This document shows, one piece after another, positions 9,248 to 18,397 of a DNA stretch of 64,000 bases. Origin of the DNA: Salinibius halmophilus (GTDB lineage Bacteria > Pseudomonadota > Gammaproteobacteria > Pseudomonadales > Natronospirillaceae); contig NZ_QPEP01000006.1 in the NCBI RefSeq assembly GCF_003577475.1, positions 184,144 to 248,143 of the forward strand, given 5' to 3'. Made by a program: the position numbers and the translations under genes. The notes beneath the pieces were generated by a model. It ran no database searches. It saw only the letters and a list, made by a program, of their open reading frames with translations, and was not told the origin of the DNA. Each line of letters begins with the position of its first letter. Position 1 is the first letter of the stretch.

Positions 9248-10936
9248 GTGGCCAAACGTTCAGTCACCCCCGCAGCCGCATGGCTGAAGCAGCAAACCCG
9301 ATCTATACGTTTACCCCTGATGATTGCAACCGCCGCTGGTGTGGTGGCGGCATTATTGTTTGTTTGGCAAGCCAAGTATTTAGCCGACTTAATCAGCGGC
9401 TTGGCTTTAGGTGAGGCCGTGAGCCTCAGCGTGATCCCACTGATTGTAGGTTTGATGGCAGCACGGTTGTTATTGTTGTGGGTAAAAGATGTACTAGGCG
9501 TGCAAGCTAGTCTTACGGTGCGCAAACGCGTACGACAAGCACTGCTGACTAAATTAGCCGAGCTGGGACCAAATCGTAGCCGGTTTGGCAGCGATGGCGC
9601 CTTGTCGACGGCTGTTTTTGAACAAGTCGATGCATTAGATGGCTATTTAGCCCGTTATATACCGCAACAGATTCTAGTGCTGGTGATTCCACTGATCATT
9701 CTGGTAGCCGTTTGGCCTATATCCAAACTGGCAGTGCTGATTTTTGTTGGCACCGCACCACTTGTGCCGTTTTTTATGATTATTGTGGGTAAGGGCGCCT
9801 CGTCTGCTTCACGCAAACAATTTAAAGCCATGGCCATTATGGGTGGTCAGTTTCTAGATTTAATGCGTGGCTTGCCAACCCTAAAACTACTTGGCAGAAC
9901 AGCGCTTGGCCGTGATCGCTTGGATCAAAGTGCCGAGCAATACCGAGCCAAAACTATGAGCGTGCTGCGCTTGGCATTCTTATCAACTGCTGTACTTGAG
10001 TTGTTTGCCTCGTTATCCATCGCTTTAATCGCTGTGTTCTTAGGTATTGGCTTATTAGAGCAATTGCCTTGGGCGAAGGGTGAAGTACCAGTGCCATTGG
10101 CGAGCGCTATGTTTATTCTGTTACTAGCGCCAGAATTTTATCAACCATTGCGCCAGTTAGGCACCGACTACCATGCCAGAGCACACGCTTTGGGCGCAGC
10201 AGAAACCTTGCAACCCATTTTGGCGGCAACCACGGTACAGAACAATGGCTCGCTGGCAGCGCCACAGACTGCTGCAACCATCGAATTCAATCAGCTTAGC
10301 TGGCAGCCGAATGGTCGTGATGTGCTTAAGCAGGTGAGCCTAACCGTGTCGGCTGGTGAGCGCATAGCGCTGATTGGTGAAAGTGGTGCGGGCAAGTCGT
10401 CGATGTTGCACATGCTGCTGGGCTTCACCGAGCCGACTTCTGGCAACGTAATGATTGCCGGTAAAACGTTGACTGACTATGACTTGAGCAGCTGGCGCCA
10501 GCAATTGGTATGGCTTGCGCAACGCCCTGAGTGGTTTAGTGGCACCATTGCCGACAACCTAAGAATTGGCAACCCTTCTGCGAGAGACGATGACCTGTGG
10601 CAAGCACTACAACAAGCCGGTGCCCTACCATTTGTTCGGCAACTACCAGATGGCCTAGCGAGCCGCATTGGTGAAGGGGGGATTGGGTTGTCTGGTGGTC
10701 AGTTGCAGCGAATTGCTCTGGCTCGCGCTGTGTTATCCAACGCCTCAACCTGGTTATTAGATGAACCTGGCGCCCACCTAGACCGTGCCACTGCCGCCGA
10801 GTTGCGCCAGCAGTTGGCTACTGCTAGTGCAGGGAAAACCCTGATTATGGCGACCCACGACTTAGCAGATTTAGATTGGGTCGACCGCATTATTCGAGTG
10901 CGCAATGGAGAAATTGAGGAGGTGAGCCGTGGATAA
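9248..10936 (+). CDS. cydD: Thiol reductant ABC exporter subunit CydD
   Basis: One half of the heterodimeric CydDC exporter, which links cytoplasmic thiols or haem to periplasmic redox balance and is needed for cytochrome bd assembly. The 562-residue protein has an N-terminal six-helix membrane domain and a C-terminal nucleotide-binding domain with Walker A GESGAGKSS, signature LSGGQ and Walker B LLDEPGAHLD. The start is GTG with a weak AGG upstream. It overlaps cydC by 8 bp, so translation is probably coupled. No cydAB genes lie in the window. Confidence 0.93.
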   Translation: MAKRSVTPAAAWLKQQTRSIRLPLMIATAAGVVAALLFVWQAKYLADLISGLALGEAVSLSVIPLIVGLMAARLLLLWVKDVLGVQASLTVRKRVRQALLTKLAELGPNRSRFGSDGALSTAVFEQVDALDGYLARYIPQQILVLVIPLIILVAVWPISKLAVLIFVGTAPLVPFFMIIVGKGASSASRKQFKAMAIMGGQFLDLMRGLPTLKLLGRTALGRDRLDQSAEQYRAKTMSVLRLAFLSTAVLELFASLSIALIAVFLGIGLLEQLPWAKGEVPVPLASAMFILLLAPEFYQPLRQLGTDYHARAHALGAAETLQPILAATTVQNNGSLAAPQTAATIEFNQLSWQPNGRDVLKQVSLTVSAGERIALIGESGAGKSSMLHMLLGFTEPTSGNVMIAGKTLTDYDLSSWRQQLVWLAQRPEWFSGTIADNLRIGNPSARDDDLWQALQQAGALPFVRQLPDGLASRIGEGGIGLSGGQLQRIALARAVLSNASTWLLDEPGAHLDRATAAELRQQLATASAGKTLIMATHDLADLDWVDRIIRVRNGEIEEVSRG

Positions 10937-12584
10937 GTTAACCATTTGGAAGCTCACCAAAGCTCAGTTGGGCATGTTAAGCCTTGGTTTGCTCATTGGC
11001 TTAATTACCTTGATTGCCGTTGTATTGCTATTGGCTGCCTCGGGTTGGTTTTTAACCGCTGCGGGCATGGCCAGTGCTGCCGGTGCGGCCTTAACGTTTA
11101 ACTTTTTCAGCCCAGGTGGTGTGGTGCGCATGGCAGCCATTACCCGCACGGCTGGGCGCTATGGTGAGCGCGTTGTTTCGCACGAAGCCGTACTGCGCCT
11201 ATTACGCGACTTACGCTTGTGGGTATGGGATCAACTGACACCACGCTTGCCAGACCGTTCAGGCAATACGTTAAGCGGTGAGTTGCTACAACGTGCAGTC
11301 GCCGATATCGACCGCTTAGACGAATGGCCGCTGCGCTGGCTCGCGCCTTGGTTCTGGGCGGTTGCCATTGTTTGTTTAAGCTTGGCGGTGGCGCAAATAT
11401 TTGTACCTAGCCTAGTGGCGGTCATTGCGCTGCCAATTGTCATTGCCATGATTGCCGTGCCGCTGCTTGGCCGCTTAATCGGTCGCCAGCTAACAGTAAA
11501 AGAAGTTGAGCAAGGTGGTCGTCGTCGTAGCCAACTGGTAGAAGCACTGTCTGGCCTAATTACCTTGCAGGTAAACAATCAATGGCAAAACCGGCAAAAT
11601 GCGATTGAAGCAGAGGATCAAAGCATTATTGCCGCTCAACGCTGGCAAGCCCTGTTGATTAGCACCGGCCAGTTATTAATTGGTTTGCTGCTGTTGGTAT
11701 CCTTCTATTTGTTGCTCGATCAAGGCGCACAACTGGTGCTGAACGAGCAACTCAATGGTGCCTGGTTAGCGGCTATGGCGCTGGGCTTCTTGGCATTAAA
11801 CGAGATATTGGCGCCGCTGGCGGCAACCTTTCAAGCGGCAGGGCAAAGCGCCCAGGCTCGCCAGCGCCTTAATGAAATGGGTGAGATAGAAGCTTTGCAC
11901 AGCGGTGGCCAGCAAACTATCGACACGCTTGATACGCTCAAACTGCAAGCCTTAACCGTGCGCCAACCGAATGCAATGTCTGGTCCAACCGATGTTAACG
12001 CCACCCTATTTGCTGGCGACAAGTGCTTATTAACCGGCCCATCTGGCGCTGGTAAAACCACATTGGCCTATGCGCTCGCCAGGTTTATTCCCGTTACACC
12101 TGGGCAGGTGCTGCTTAACGATGTTGATCTAACCGAGCTCAGCGAAATGAGTTTGCGTCAGCATGTTGGTGTGCTTGAGCAGTCGCCACATTTATTTAAC
12201 CAGAGTTTGGCCGCTAATTTACGTTTAGGTAACCCTAGCGCCTCGGATGAAGAGCTATGGGACGTGCTCAAGCAAGTATCGCTTTATGATTGGGCGCAAT
12301 CATTACCAGAGCAGCTACTGACCAATATTGGCGAGTACGGTACAGGTGTCTCAGGTGGGCAAGCGCGCCGCATTGGTTTGGCTCGGCTAATGCTGCAAGC
12401 ACCAAGCCTAGTGGTAGTGGACGAGCCACTAGAAGGGCTAGATGGTGACAACCAAAAACTGATCCTAGATCAGCTGCTATCGCTGCCGGCCATGCTCATT
12501 ATGATTAGCCACCACGATGTAGATGTTGACCGATTCGATCACCACCTCAAGCTAGATGCCGCCGGTAAAATGTTGCAAGGGTAG
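10929..12584 (+). CDS. cydC: Thiol reductant ABC exporter subunit CydC
   Basis: Partner of CydD; 551 residues with the fused membrane domain plus nucleotide-binding domain. The CydC-specific stretch ITRTAGRYGERVVSHEAVLRLL is present. Walker A is GPSGAGKTT; the signature reads VSGGQARR and Walker B VVDEPLEGLD. The starting GTG lies inside the end of cydD. A cluster of hairpin repeats follows and may be the only transcript-end structure. Confidence 0.93.
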   Translation: MDKLTIWKLTKAQLGMLSLGLLIGLITLIAVVLLLAASGWFLTAAGMASAAGAALTFNFFSPGGVVRMAAITRTAGRYGERVVSHEAVLRLLRDLRLWVWDQLTPRLPDRSGNTLSGELLQRAVADIDRLDEWPLRWLAPWFWAVAIVCLSLAVAQIFVPSLVAVIALPIVIAMIAVPLLGRLIGRQLTVKEVEQGGRRRSQLVEALSGLITLQVNNQWQNRQNAIEAEDQSIIAAQRWQALLISTGQLLIGLLLLVSFYLLLDQGAQLVLNEQLNGAWLAAMALGFLALNEILAPLAATFQAAGQSAQARQRLNEMGEIEALHSGGQQTIDTLDTLKLQALTVRQPNAMSGPTDVNATLFAGDKCLLTGPSGAGKTTLAYALARFIPVTPGQVLLNDVDLTELSEMSLRQHVGVLEQSPHLFNQSLAANLRLGNPSASDEELWDVLKQVSLYDWAQSLPEQLLTNIGEYGTGVSGGQARRIGLARLMLQAPSLVVVDEPLEGLDGDNQKLILDQLLSLPAMLIMISHHDVDVDRFDHHLKLDAAGKMLQG

Positions 12585-12604
12585 TTCGGGTGGATTTCTT
12601 TGTA

Positions 12605-12704
12605 CGGACATCCATGTCCGCACCGCAGGCATGCTCCTGCGACCTGCTCAGTACGGACATCCATGTCCGCAAGCATCCGCTGCGCGGATGACTTACGGAC
12701 CTAC
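12605..12704. repeat. Cluster of palindromic hairpins, including a REP-type unit with a GTAGG head
   Basis: A 16-nt palindrome CGGACAT-cc-ATGTCCG occurs twice (12605-12620 and 12654-12669), with a CGCAGG/CCTGCG hairpin between them (12624-12629 with 12636-12641). Next, 12665-12700 folds on the minus strand as GTCCG-T-AAG-T-CATCCGC, loop GCA, GCGGATG-CTT-G-CGGAC, directly after GTAGG (12700-12704 on the minus strand). The same 36-nt unit recurs at 46123-46158 with compensatory changes. It lies between the convergent cydC and the gene at 12708. Confidence 0.75.
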
Positions 12705-12707
12705 TTA

Positions 12708-13367
12708 CTACTTCACTTGATATCTATTCAACGCGTTTTCGACGTTGTCGGTTGCAATCACCAAGGTGTCGGCAATGGTTTTGCGCACTGACTCACTCAC
12801 CTCGTCGGCATAGAACAAGCTCATGCCTCGCAAAGGTAGTTGCTCTACCACTTGCCGTTGCAGTGGGCTGTTATAGTCAATGGCTGCGTCGAACGGGTGC
12901 CATAGTACGGCATCAACCTTGTCATCTTTCAGCGCTTGCTGCCAACTATCTGGTTCAAGTGTCACCGTGCTAGCAAACTGGTTGGTCCATTCAAATTCAT
13001 CGTCCGAGCTTAGCACGCCAAGCGTCAGTGCCTCGTTTGGTTCGGTTAACGGTGCAATGCTCACTAGCTGATAAGGCAGCTCATATAGCACGACATGTCG
13101 GTAATCAAAGGTATCCGATTCAGCGATGAATGCTTGCGCTGGGCTGTCGAATGGAGCCTGGCCCTCAAGGTTTCTGATCTCAATATCACAGTTCCCGCGC
13201 CCACCTACAGCACGCAAGATATCAACATCTACACCGCCAGTTGTGGCATAAAACTCACCGTGGTACACATCAAAATGAAACGGATGCTGTTCTTGGAAAC
13301 CAACATTTAATGAGCAAGCCAAGGCAACACTTGGCAAAGAGGCTAGGGCAGCAATCGCAGCTTTCAT
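12708..13367 (-). CDS. Small periplasmic solute-binding-like protein (SBP_bac_3 type)
   Basis: A 219-residue secreted protein with a short signal peptide (MKAAIAALASLPSVALA). The body resembles the periplasmic amino-acid-binding fold: GGVDVDILRAVGG near the N-terminus, DTFDYRHVVLYELPYQLVSIAPL in the middle, and a DDKVDAVLWHPFDAA segment like the usual 'vDavi.d' hinge strand. It has only two Cys beyond the signal and no adjacent transporter genes, so it may be a stand-alone sensor or a transport partner. Ligand unknown. Divergent from the DUF368 gene. Confidence 0.7.
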   Translation of the reverse strand: MKAAIAALASLPSVALACSLNVGFQEQHPFHFDVYHGEFYATTGGVDVDILRAVGGRGNCDIEIRNLEGQAPFDSPAQAFIAESDTFDYRHVVLYELPYQLVSIAPLTEPNEALTLGVLSSDDEFEWTNQFASTVTLEPDSWQQALKDDKVDAVLWHPFDAAIDYNSPLQRQVVEQLPLRGMSLFYADEVSESVRKTIADTLVIATDNVENALNRYQVK

Positions 13368-13504
13368 GGTAGATCCTCAAAATACTTTTTTGCCAGTGTA
13401 TCGCATGCTTGCGCGTTTAGGCTTACCTTGTGGCAAGGCTTGCCGTGAATTTGTCACACTTTTGACTTATTCTTGCCGATACGTATTAGACAAGTTGTAT
13501 CGCT

Positions 13505-14329
13505 ATGCAGAATTCTTGGTGGATGCGGTTGCTCAAAGGCAGCCTAATTGGAATTGCCGACCCGATACCTGGTGTATCCGGTGGCACCGTTGCTTACCTT
13601 ACCGGTATGTACGACGAAATTATCGCTCGCACGAGTGGCTTTTTTTCTCATCCAGATGGTTGGCGGGTTAACTTTCTTTTTTTACTACCAATTGTAGTGG
13701 GTTTACTAGCTGGCATTTTCGGTTTTGCGCATCTGCTTGTGTGGTTGCTAGAGCACTACCCAGTGCAAACTCAACAAGGCTTTGTTGGCTTGGTGGCAGG
13801 TAGTTTGATAAGTCTTGTGTGGCAAGGAAAGCTGGTGCCTAGTCAAGGCAGTAGTATTGCAGCACTTGTGGTAGCGGCCTTGATTGCCTTTGCCTTTAGT
13901 ATTATTCCCCGCCCAGAACTGACTGAGGCAATTATCTCGCCTGTTGGTGGTCAATGGTTGTTTATCTTTGTGGCTGGCATCGTAGCTGCTGCCACCATGT
14001 TAATACCGGGCATCAGTGGCTCTATGTTGCAGCTGTTGATTGGCTCTTATGCCACCTATATCACTGCTGTTAAAACATTGAACTGGCCGGTCGTGCTGGT
14101 GTTCTTTGCCGGGGCCATCATCGGCATTGTGGCGGCAGCGAAAATAATGAATACCTTGTTTAACAAGTTCTACCAAGCCATGCAGGCACTGATTGGTGGC
14201 CTAGTAGTAGGCTCTATTATTGTGCTGTGGCCTTGGCAGCAAGATTTGGGCACGCAAGGGTTAGGCTTGTTAATCGCCTTTGTTATGGCTGGTGTGCCAT
14301 TAGCTTTGCAGGGTAGGAGAGCACAATGA
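13505..14329 (+). CDS. DUF368 membrane protein, probable undecaprenyl-phosphate translocase (PopT type)
   Basis: A 274-residue multi-pass inner-membrane protein. The N-terminal motif GIADPIPGVSGGTVAYLTGMYDEII is the DUF368 signature, and the internal IPGISGSMLQLLIGSY is its inverted-repeat partner. Members of the family have been shown to recycle undecaprenyl phosphate across the cytoplasmic membrane. Its stop overlaps the start of the following phosphodiesterase gene (ATGA), so the two are co-translated. The start ATG 13505 has no strong ribosome site. Confidence 0.88.
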   Translation: MQNSWWMRLLKGSLIGIADPIPGVSGGTVAYLTGMYDEIIARTSGFFSHPDGWRVNFLFLLPIVVGLLAGIFGFAHLLVWLLEHYPVQTQQGFVGLVAGSLISLVWQGKLVPSQGSSIAALVVAALIAFAFSIIPRPELTEAIISPVGGQWLFIFVAGIVAAATMLIPGISGSMLQLLIGSYATYITAVKTLNWPVVLVFFAGAIIGIVAAAKIMNTLFNKFYQAMQALIGGLVVGSIIVLWPWQQDLGTQGLGLLIAFVMAGVPLALQGRRAQ

Positions 14330-15207
14330 AGTGGTTATGGCGTATTGCCCTAGTTGTATTTGCTAGTTATGGCGTTGTGTTTTGGCTTATTCCGCCGCAA
14401 AGCAAAGCCAGTTTTCATCATATAGAGCTGATTGCGCACCAAGGTGGCAACCTAGAAAAACCCGATGCAACCGCCCTAGCATTTGACCATGCGGTTGCCG
14501 TGGGGGCTGATATATTGGAGATGGATGTTCATCTAAGTAAAGATGGTGTGCCCGTAGTGATTCATGATGCCTTAGTGGATCGAACCAGTAATGGCCAAGG
14601 CGCGGTTGCCGACTACACGGTTGCAGAGCTGAAAACCTTGAACTTTGCCCATTGGTGGCCAAATCACCAAACGCCCAGGGCCAATGAGCCAACTCCCTAC
14701 CGAGCGCAGGGGGCGCAAATTCTCACATTAGAAGAGGTGTTCTTACGCTACCCCGGCAAGCGCTTGTCGGTTGAGCTAAAAACACCAGATCCAGCCCTTC
14801 GCAGCGAAGTGGTTGCGCTTTTGGACGAATACAATCGCTGGGGATCGGTGATTCTTGGTTCGTTTCATCAAACCACCATTGATGTGATTCGACGCGAGCA
14901 TCCAGGAGCTTATACCTATGCTAGCGAAGAAGATGTCATTGTATTTTATGTGTTGTCGTTATTGCGCTTGGAAGGCCTTTTTTGGCGAGACATCAGTGCC
15001 TTTGCTGTGCCAACCGAAGCAGCAGGCATCAACCTAGCGAGTAAGCGATTCATCGATGCTGCCCGCAAACGTGGTATTGCCGTGCACTATTGGACGATTA
15101 ACGATGAAGCAACCATGCGCCAGTTGATCGATATGGGTGTGGACAGCATCATCACCGACCGCCCACAGTTGCTCAGGAATATCATCGACGAAGGGCTGCA
15201 ACTGTAA
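14326..15207 (+). CDS. Glycerophosphodiester phosphodiesterase family protein
   Basis: A 293-residue GDPD-family TIM-barrel enzyme anchored by an N-terminal hydrophobic helix (residues 1-25), so it probably faces the periplasm. Catalytic elements: IAHQGGN (the usual His-Arg-Gly reads HQG here), the metal-binding pair LEMDVHLSKDGVPVVIHD, and SVELK further on. The C-terminal barrel strand AVHYWTINDEATMRQLIDMGVDSIITDRP is typical. It hydrolyses glycerophosphodiesters to glycerol-3-phosphate and an alcohol. The Arg-to-Gln change in the first motif is the one unusual residue and could shift substrate choice. It forms a two-gene unit with the DUF368 gene. Confidence 0.9.
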   Translation: MKWLWRIALVVFASYGVVFWLIPPQSKASFHHIELIAHQGGNLEKPDATALAFDHAVAVGADILEMDVHLSKDGVPVVIHDALVDRTSNGQGAVADYTVAELKTLNFAHWWPNHQTPRANEPTPYRAQGAQILTLEEVFLRYPGKRLSVELKTPDPALRSEVVALLDEYNRWGSVILGSFHQTTIDVIRREHPGAYTYASEEDVIVFYVLSLLRLEGLFWRDISAFAVPTEAAGINLASKRFIDAARKRGIAVHYWTINDEATMRQLIDMGVDSIITDRPQLLRNIIDEGLQL

Positions 15208-15224
15208 GCAATTTCTGCAGCCAG

Positions 15225-18200
15225 TCACTCTGCCGGCAGCGGCTGCAATAGTGCTTCTAAGTTAGTGCTATCAATCGTTGGGCTGTCGTAGAGCTTCTCA
15301 GCGAGCTGCTGTTTGGCGTGTTGTAGGCGAAGAATCCTGTCTTCAACACTATGTTCAACAATCAGCTTGTAGACGAATACAGGTTTATCTTGCCCAATGC
15401 GATGGGCGCGATCACTCGCTTGCGACTCACTTGCTGGGTTCCACCAAGGGTCGTAGTGAATCACGGCATCCGCTTCGGTTAGGTTTAAGCCCACGCCACC
15501 GGCTTTTAGCGAGATTAAAAACACATTAGCTTTACCAGCCTTAAATCCATCAATTTGCTCATCGCGGTTGCGCGTTTCGCCAGTTAATTGTTGATAGGCA
15601 ATGCCAAGTTTGCTTAACCGCTCGCCTATGACGTCGAGCATTTTGGCAAACTGCGAAAACACTAACACCTTGCGGCCATCCTCAAGCAAATTCGCCAACA
15701 ACGACTCTAAGTAATCGAGCTTTGCCGATTCATTTACTTGTTGCGCCGCTTCTAAATTCACCAGCTTCGGGTGGCAGCACACTTGTCTTAGTTTAAGCAG
15801 GGCATCGAGAACCTGTAGTTGCCCACGGCCACCTTGCTGCGCCAACAGCTTACTGACTTCGTCTTGCATGCTTAGGCGGATGTTCTCGTACAGCTGAGCT
15901 TGTTCGCCTTGCAGGTTTACATAGCGCACCATCTCGGTTTTGGCTGGCAGCGATTTGGCAACCTCGCGCTTTAACCGGCGCAATATAAATGGCCGAATAC
16001 GCTGCTGCAGGGCATGCCACTGCTGTGGCTCACCGGCTTTGATTGGCTTGCTGAAATACTGGCTGAACTGGCGTTGATTGCCCAGCAGGCCCGGCTCGAG
16101 TAAATCAAAAATTGCCCACAACTCTTTTAAGTGGTTTTCAACTGGTGTGCCACTTAAGGCAATTATTTGATTGGCAGAAAACAAGCGTAGCGCCTTGGCG
16201 GCTAGGCTGCGGTGGTTTTTGACTTGCTGCGCTTCATCGACAACTAAATAGTGCCACGGTTGGGCTTGCAGTATCTCGCCATCCACGCGTGCCATGGTGT
16301 AAGTGGTAATCACCACATCTTGTTGGGCGATATCAATCTCGTGACGGTCTCCGCCATGCCACACAGCACAGTTGAGATGCGGCGCAAACTTTTCTAACTC
16401 ACTGCGCCAATTGCTAAGCAAGCTAGTTGGGGCTACCACCAGCACTGGCAGCGTGCGCGCTTCATTGGCGCAGATGTGGGCAATGATTTGCAGCGTTTTG
16501 CCAAGGCCCATGTCGTCGGCGAGTAGCCCATTAAACCCTGCACGTTCCAGTTGTTGTAGCCATTGTAGGCCTTGCACCTGATAATCACGCAAGCTCGCCT
16601 GCAATTGTGTGCTCACTTTGGCAGGCAGTGGCTGGCTTAATTCTTTTTTAAGCTGGGCGACGCGCTGACTACCTTGCCAGGTGTCGGTTAAGTCGGCTAA
16701 TAGCGGCAGCTGGGCGCGTTTTACCTTGATGCTATGTTGCTTAGATTGCTCAGCCAGTTCCTGCAAGGTGGCAACAATTGGCTCAATGAGGGTGCTATCA
16801 ACATCCACCGCTGCCCCTTGGTATTGCCAGGCAATAGTAGGCTGCTGCAGTAGCTCGGGCTGTTTAATCAGCTGATGCAGTAGTGGGATCAAGTCGATTT
16901 CGTGGTCGTTATCGCGAAAGGAGATTGATAAATCGAACCAGCCTTCGTCATCTTCAGCAAGTTGCCAATCGAACTGTGAGCGCTGTGTTAGATTATATTG
17001 GTAAGCACTTACGTCTACCTCAACGTCCCAGCCAGCCTCAACTAATTGTGCTACTTGGGTTGATAAAAATGCCTTCCAAAACTCAGGATCGTCGTCTTGC
17101 TGTGGTGGCTGGTGCCAGAAGATGGCTTCGCCTTTAAATTCTGATAAATGTAGATTTAAGCTTAGCAAATGGTCGATCGCCTGTTGCTCTGCTTGGCGCT
17201 GGCGGGCAATCTCGATGATTTTGTCGTCTTGTTCTATACGGCTGACCTGCTCACCATTAATAGCAAGGCTAATGTCTTCATAGCGGGCGGTAAGCTGGGC
17301 GATGACATGGTTGGGTGCGCGTGGATGCGTGCGGCTAATGGTTAATACCGGGGTAAAGGGCAGTGCTTGCCGTTTTTCGACTGGCCGCTGATCCGGCAGC
17401 TCAATATCCACAAGCGCTTGCGGCAACTGTTGGCGCAACCAAATCATTTTATCTTGCGGCACTAACGGGGCGCTGCGCATTGCCACGAGTTGATCGTATG
17501 TGCGCTGTTCATTTAATGGGATTACTTGCTGGCTATTGGCGTCGAAGGCATAGACGGGATAAGTATCTGTGAGCTGCCAGTGCGCTGGCAGACGGTTTTC
17601 CAGGCGAAAGCCATCACGATAACTTTGCCAATGCCATTCTGGGTCGGCTGGCTGCAAGAAGCTCGCTGGTTGATCGAGTGCGGCCCAGGCAACCATAGGC
17701 TGTTGACTGGCCATATCTAATAACAGCCCGCCCTTTTCGCCATGCAGTTTAATTTTGCTGCGCCGATCGAACTGCAGGCGCTCGTGCTCGTTAATCAGTG
17801 CCAACATCTGCCGGTCGAGGTCGCTAATTTTACACTGGGCAAAGACTTCTTCGGTTAACTGATGCAACCGCTTACCTAGGCTGCCATTTTGTTTGCGCTT
17901 GAGCACCATGGCACTAAGCAATAAGTCACCTTCTTCTACACTTAGCGAAAAAACAATTTTATGCGGGCGAGCGGCTGGCGCAGAGGGAAACTGCTCAAGC
18001 CAACTTGCTAATGCGGCTTCAGGGTTGGGTGGTGCAATGTGGCCACTCTCAACTTGCACCACATAGTGAATGGCCATTGCTGCAATATGCGCACAGTTAT
18101 AACCACCACAATCACAATCGCCATCTACATGTAGGCGATCGTTCACCATAACCAAGCTCATGTGGGGGTAATGGGTTTGTTGCTTGTGTTCAACTACGCC

Positions 18201-18335
18201 GACTAACTGTACATGCAATGGCGAAGGTGACTGAACCGTTACGTTCATCTGCTGCACATGCTGGCGCTGTTGTAGTGCTCGACCCGTTTGAAAGTCACGT
18301 ATTTCGAAGTTACGGCGAAGCTGTGCAATCTCCAT
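15225..18335 (-). CDS. SNF2-family DEAD/DEAH helicase with N-terminal SWIM zinc finger
   Basis: A 1036-residue double-stranded-DNA translocase of the bacterial Snf2 group. A SWIM zinc finger (CDCGGYNCAH, residues about 74-83) is followed by a long middle region. The helicase core has motif I DDMGLGKT near residue 606, motif II DEAQ near 702, SGTPVENHLKELW, and the C-terminal HELICc block ending SQASDRAHRIGQ near 975. Such proteins remodel protein-DNA or transcription complexes; the specific target is unknown. It converges on the phosphodiesterase gene with 17 bp between. Confidence 0.92.
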   Translation of the reverse strand: MEIAQLRRNFEIRDFQTGRALQQRQHVQQMNVTVQSPSPLHVQLVGVVEHKQQTHYPHMSLVMVNDRLHVDGDCDCGGYNCAHIAAMAIHYVVQVESGHIAPPNPEAALASWLEQFPSAPAARPHKIVFSLSVEEGDLLLSAMVLKRKQNGSLGKRLHQLTEEVFAQCKISDLDRQMLALINEHERLQFDRRSKIKLHGEKGGLLLDMASQQPMVAWAALDQPASFLQPADPEWHWQSYRDGFRLENRLPAHWQLTDTYPVYAFDANSQQVIPLNEQRTYDQLVAMRSAPLVPQDKMIWLRQQLPQALVDIELPDQRPVEKRQALPFTPVLTISRTHPRAPNHVIAQLTARYEDISLAINGEQVSRIEQDDKIIEIARQRQAEQQAIDHLLSLNLHLSEFKGEAIFWHQPPQQDDDPEFWKAFLSTQVAQLVEAGWDVEVDVSAYQYNLTQRSQFDWQLAEDDEGWFDLSISFRDNDHEIDLIPLLHQLIKQPELLQQPTIAWQYQGAAVDVDSTLIEPIVATLQELAEQSKQHSIKVKRAQLPLLADLTDTWQGSQRVAQLKKELSQPLPAKVSTQLQASLRDYQVQGLQWLQQLERAGFNGLLADDMGLGKTLQIIAHICANEARTLPVLVVAPTSLLSNWRSELEKFAPHLNCAVWHGGDRHEIDIAQQDVVITTYTMARVDGEILQAQPWHYLVVDEAQQVKNHRSLAAKALRLFSANQIIALSGTPVENHLKELWAIFDLLEPGLLGNQRQFSQYFSKPIKAGEPQQWHALQQRIRPFILRRLKREVAKSLPAKTEMVRYVNLQGEQAQLYENIRLSMQDEVSKLLAQQGGRGQLQVLDALLKLRQVCCHPKLVNLEAAQQVNESAKLDYLESLLANLLEDGRKVLVFSQFAKMLDVIGERLSKLGIAYQQLTGETRNRDEQIDGFKAGKANVFLISLKAGGVGLNLTEADAVIHYDPWWNPASESQASDRAHRIGQDKPVFVYKLIVEHSVEDRILRLQHAKQQLAEKLYDSPTIDSTNLEALLQPLPAE

Positions 18336-18397
18336 GAGCGCTCACTATTAACAAGGCGGATCTGCAATCCTAGCAAACTCCGCCATGCTTATGCTAG

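Noticed and set aside
12600..12791. 63-codon frame across the cydC downstream repeats
   Set aside because: Its residues come from translating the hairpin repeat; the same peptide appears in the repeat at 46119-46307.
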